Shown in pieces: positions 7,758 to 10,276 of a stretch of 10,276 bases of DNA. Source of the stretch: Cylindrotheca closterium. Its lineage: Eukaryota; Bacillariophyta; Bacillariophyceae; Bacillariales; Bacillariaceae. Under the pieces are notes generated by a model, which was not told the origin of the DNA, searched no databases, and saw only the letters and a list, made by a program, of their open reading frames with translations. Each line of letters starts with the position of its first letter. The first letter of the stretch is position 1. Position numbers and translations under genes: made by a program. Where the stretch lies: NCBI GenBank assembly GCA_933822405.4, contig CAKOGP040002070.1, positions 1-10,276 on the forward strand, in the 5' to 3' direction.

Positions 7758-8022
7758 GCGCTTCCACGTTGTTGATGACATGAGGGGAATTGGCAGCAAA
7801 GAAAGCTGAAAGGAGGGTAATCCGATTTTGTGGCCTGATGGTTCTTCCGGACCTGCTGACATATGTGGGTTCTTTGTCGATAGGAAGATCCGCAGTAGGT
7901 TCAGGCACGTTACTGTTGAAATTGCTCTCTTGGAGACCATTCATTGGAAACTCCTTGATAGAAGCAGTTCGACACGTCCGATCGGACAGACGGACAAATG
8001 TCCGTTTAGTCCGTTTATTCGG
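7758..8022. repeat. 265-bp tandem duplication, copy 2
   Basis: Second copy of the unit at 7493-7757, directly adjoining it, with two base differences. In the coding direction of relic B this copy comes first and continues in frame with the integrase remnant. Reading through the junction meets a stop at 7750-7752. The palindrome and hairpin recur at 7976-7987 and 7990-8005. Confidence 0.97.
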
Positions 8023-8250
8023 GGGATTCATATGAGTCGGTTTTGCAGGGAATCCGAAAACATGGAATTGTGCGCTTGGACCATCAAACGTCTGAGCGCC
8101 ACGAAAATCCCATACTGAATCCTGCGGGAGTTCTGTACCTGGGTTTTTGTACCGGCCTTTCTGGATTGCAAACATCCAGTAAAGGTTTGGGAAATTTGAG
8201 TTTTCGTGCAAGGCTTTTGCTTTGCCCATTCCATGTAGATAACAAGTCTT
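7758..8250 (-). pseudogene. Relic B: end of integrase and linker, cut off by the tandem duplication
   Basis: The frame opens after a stop at 8251-8253 and reads MGKAKALHENSNFPNLYWMFAIQ, like the end of the copia integrase core (the RNA-KALL...FW..A block). It then reads a degraded segment with FHVFGFPAKP, where relatives have the FGCxAY block, and a linker ending at TAA 7750-7752 just across the duplication junction. The expected YxxN/P block after the FAIQ motif is shortened, suggesting an internal deletion. The DDE residues of integrase would lie further upstream and are absent. The Met at 8229 is the first in the frame but is probably not a natural start. Confidence 0.6.
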
Positions 8251-8464
8251 TTAGAATAGTTATTTCCTGTAGAGATGATTATTTTCCTATTAGGCGGATC
8301 GGAGATCGCTATGGACGGTGCCTCTATAGAAAAAATTATTTCAGAAACGAAACAACACGCATTCCGGCAGAACCAACCAGTCTGCCTCGCGTAGCGCTAG
8401 TACTGAATTTACGTAGAAAACTTTCGAATTTATCACCAAGCCAACCATTCAACACCGGCGCACC
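8251..8464 (+). other. Upstream region and leader of the acidic ORF
   Basis: This 214-bp stretch separates copia relic B from the start codon at 8465. It has no open frame in the sense of the ORF: an in-frame TAG is at 8414-8416. I find no clear TATA box or initiator. If the ORF is transcribed, its promoter lies here or inside the copia relic. Confidence 0.4.
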
Positions 8465-10276
8465 ATGGGCAAATCTATCAACGCGAAGGCATCCTCGGCG
8501 ATGACAAAAAAGTCGGGCGTGTCTAAGCTGAAAACGTCCTCTGGGGCTAAAAAGTCCGTAAAAAAACGAGTGGAAATTGACCTACAACAGCCTAAAGACA
8601 GGGATCCCATCGATTCCAAGATGGTGCCTGAAACCCAAACTGACGAGAAGCGTGTTATCGACGACAATGAAGCGCAACGCATGGCTGATGAGATTGAGGC
8701 AAAACGAATCGCCGAACGAGAAGCTTGCAGGAGTGGACATTACGACAGCATTGTTCCAAACCTGTCGGAGTGGTGGATGAAGAATTTATATTCAGGAGAT
8801 GCTGTCGACGAAGCATTGGAACGTCATGACCGTATCCATACGGGTAACGCGCTTTTTATGGCGTGGGAAGAACGTTTTCCTGCTGCTTGGAACCAACCCT
8901 GCCTCCGGTATGACGATCCATTTAACGACAATACCGGGACAACAACTTGTGAAGATCGTTTCGCTCGCATTTTCACAACGATGAATTCGGATAATAGTCA
9001 ATTGACACAGTACCTAATTGCCGCATTTGACACTGAAACGATGGAAGTGAATCCGTCTGAAGAAATCTGGTCTTTACGTATTTTGGCTATGCGGATTTCC
9101 TTACAAAATCCGTTTTCCTTTTTCGGTATTGATGAGTTTGAGGGCAAACCGGACGACAACCATTTCTTTTCCGGCGAAATGTCCAATCCACGGCTACGCT
9201 TGGAGCATCCCTTGGTGGGCTTTTGGTTAATTTGCTCCGAGTTGTTTGATTATCCTTGGATTAATGAGTTTCTGTTGGAGTATTACGACGACCCGCCATC
9301 CGCAATTGTCGACGCAATCAAACAAACAAGAAGTGGCAAGTCTATCAACAATGCTCCAAATCGAGAATCAGTGAAGGAACCGGATCCGCCTCGTATCCAA
9401 AAAATATACGATCCGATGTATTCTATTGACGTACCAGACATGGATGTTCAACGCGAATCCACCAGCTCCAAAGGGGACCAGGTGCAAAACTCAAATCGCT
9501 TTGCACCTCTACAAAGTGACGATGACTCGTTTGACGGTAGTGGAATTCAAGAATTCGACGAGGTTGAAGTGGTGGCGGTGAAAAAGAATGCCTTTAAGGC
9601 GCCTGAGTTGTCGGATGAAGATGAAGACACTGAAGCTGACGACACTAACGACAGGGAGAACATTGTGGACGACGCAATGGAGGAAGACGATGATGACAAA
9701 CGGGTCAATACCGCTGGGGCGAACCCGCACGATGAGGCCATGGACGACAACACTCTACCGTTGACTTCTCCTAAACTTACGGCAACACAAGACTCAGCAG
9801 GTACAGGGACCTTTATGGAGCCCTCGGAAACAACTCCCTCTCGCGTTCCACGTCCCCCAACACTGGCCGAACGGATCTCGAACCTCATTCAGGTGAACAA
9901 GGAAGGGATACCAGGCAAGTGTCACATCTTTGAGACTACTTTCTCCATGGACTATCAAGGGTCGGATTCAGGAACTGTGGCGGAGGCGCTCTTGTCGACA
10001 GTTCTGAAGTCTATGGAGGAAGCCATCAACAATTCCCCTAATGAATTGAAGCTTCTTCCAATCTCTGATACCACATATAAGCAACCGAATCTTTGGATTC
10101 AAAACTCAGTAGATTTACGTAATCGCATTTCGACTTATCGCGCTCTGTCGACTTACTGTGATATGGAATATGGTAACTGTCCCTACGCGGCAGCCAACAG
10201 CAAGCCGGGCGAGAAGAAACTACGCACACGCATTCGCGTCGGCTTCTCGGCTGAGGCCTCGGTCGAGGCCGTCCAA
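8465..10276 (+). CDS. Large acidic protein of unknown function, 3' end beyond window
   Basis: The frame is open for all 604 codons to the window edge, so the gene is partial. The ATG at 8465 is the first after an in-frame TAG (8414-8416) and sits in CACCATGG, a strong eukaryotic start context. Residues 1-35 are Lys/Ser-rich and could bind nucleic acid or direct nuclear import. Residues 62-88 form a charged helix. Residues about 90-290 are a probable globular domain rich in Trp and Phe (SEWWMKNLY, FMAWEERFPAAWNQP, HPLVGFWLICSELFDYPWINEFL). Residues 300-465 are disordered and very acidic (SDEDEDTEADD, MEEDDDD) with an NRFAPL motif at 344-349. A second folded region begins near 465 and runs off the edge (CHIFETTFSMDY, KKLRTRIRVGFS). 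I do not recognise a named domain. An N-terminal ORF of a retroelement is one possibility, given the neighbours; a host gene is the other. No stop or frameshift suggests decay. Confidence 0.75.
   Translation, partial: MGKSINAKASSAMTKKSGVSKLKTSSGAKKSVKKRVEIDLQQPKDRDPIDSKMVPETQTDEKRVIDDNEAQRMADEIEAKRIAEREACRSGHYDSIVPNLSEWWMKNLYSGDAVDEALERHDRIHTGNALFMAWEERFPAAWNQPCLRYDDPFNDNTGTTTCEDRFARIFTTMNSDNSQLTQYLIAAFDTETMEVNPSEEIWSLRILAMRISLQNPFSFFGIDEFEGKPDDNHFFSGEMSNPRLRLEHPLVGFWLICSELFDYPWINEFLLEYYDDPPSAIVDAIKQTRSGKSINNAPNRESVKEPDPPRIQKIYDPMYSIDVPDMDVQRESTSSKGDQVQNSNRFAPLQSDDDSFDGSGIQEFDEVEVVAVKKNAFKAPELSDEDEDTEADDTNDRENIVDDAMEEDDDDKRVNTAGANPHDEAMDDNTLPLTSPKLTATQDSAGTGTFMEPSETTPSRVPRPPTLAERISNLIQVNKEGIPGKCHIFETTFSMDYQGSDSGTVAEALLSTVLKSMEEAINNSPNELKLLPISDTTYKQPNLWIQNSVDLRNRISTYRALSTYCDMEYGNCPYAAANSKPGEKKLRTRIRVGFSAEASVEAVQ

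Larger units (their letters stand above)
5767..8250 (-). mobile_element. Copia relic B (Ty1/copia, CoDi-like), 5'-truncated and inactive
   Basis: Read on the minus strand, it holds in copia order the end of the integrase, a linker, reverse transcriptase and RNase H. Gag, protease and most of the integrase core are missing, since at about 8250 the sequence changes to the upstream region of an unrelated plus-strand ORF. The damage consists of a 265-bp tandem duplication that shifts the frame, a further frameshift at about 7083-7095, and stops at 6595-6597, 6520-6522, 6109-6111 and 5842-5844. Its C-terminal motif (ADIFTKPLP) and RNase H sequence (KTRPRTKQLSVRLHHFRSH) differ from relic A, so the two are separate lineages and separate insertions, in opposite orientations. 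Confidence 0.88.

Noticed and set aside
7525..8118. Two nearly identical plus-strand open frames, apparently a repeated protein
   Set aside because: They are antisense shadows of the copia linker and look conserved only because the 265-bp unit is duplicated.
1..8250. Relics A and B as two ends of one copia element
   Set aside because: They lie in opposite orientation, both contain the RNase H end, and their sequences belong to different lineages.
1..10276. tRNA, rRNA, CRISPR array
   Set aside because: No tRNA cloverleaf arms, no rRNA-like sequence and no regularly spaced short repeats were seen on either strand.

Overview
The window looks like nuclear DNA of a stramenopile alga, most likely a diatom. 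The reasons are copia polyproteins resembling the CoDi lineages of diatoms, a long gene with no intron, and a reverse-transcriptase tail of a kind I associate with diatom elements. This taxonomic call comes from protein resemblance read by eye, not from a search.

Layout. Positions 1-567 (+) hold the decayed RNase H end of one copia polyprotein (relic A). It is followed by a probable LTR (about 658-1102) and an 18-bp inverted repeat whose outer arm ends at 1119. From 1130 to 1606 (+) lies the C-terminal end of an unrelated reverse-transcriptase-type element protein with one internal stop. Positions 1607-2339 hold no gene but contain a diverged direct repeat of about 150 bp. The single intact host gene, on the minus strand at 5057-2340, encodes a 905-residue multi-spanning membrane protein with a C-terminal RING-H2 finger. 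It is a Tul1/Dsc1/FLYING SAUCER-type E3 ubiquitin ligase of the endomembrane system. Positions 5058-5766 contain its upstream region, a 67-nt almost pure purine tract, and probably the decayed 3' end of the next element. Positions 8250-5767 (-) are a second, different copia relic (relic B): the end of integrase, reverse transcriptase with YVDD intact, and RNase H. It is broken by a 265-bp near-identical tandem duplication, a further frameshift and four stops. From 8465 to the window end (+) there is an uninterrupted 604-codon reading frame with a good start context. It runs off the edge and encodes an acidic protein of unknown function, possibly the first ORF of another retroelement.

The window therefore reads as one conserved housekeeping gene in a retrotransposon graveyard, with a possibly intact accessory ORF at the right edge. 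The genes do not form a pathway together. The items most worth following are the open-ended ORF, the recent tandem duplication next to a GTCC/GGAC hairpin, and the cluster of CO2/cAMP-type TGACGY motifs in the LTR of relic A.
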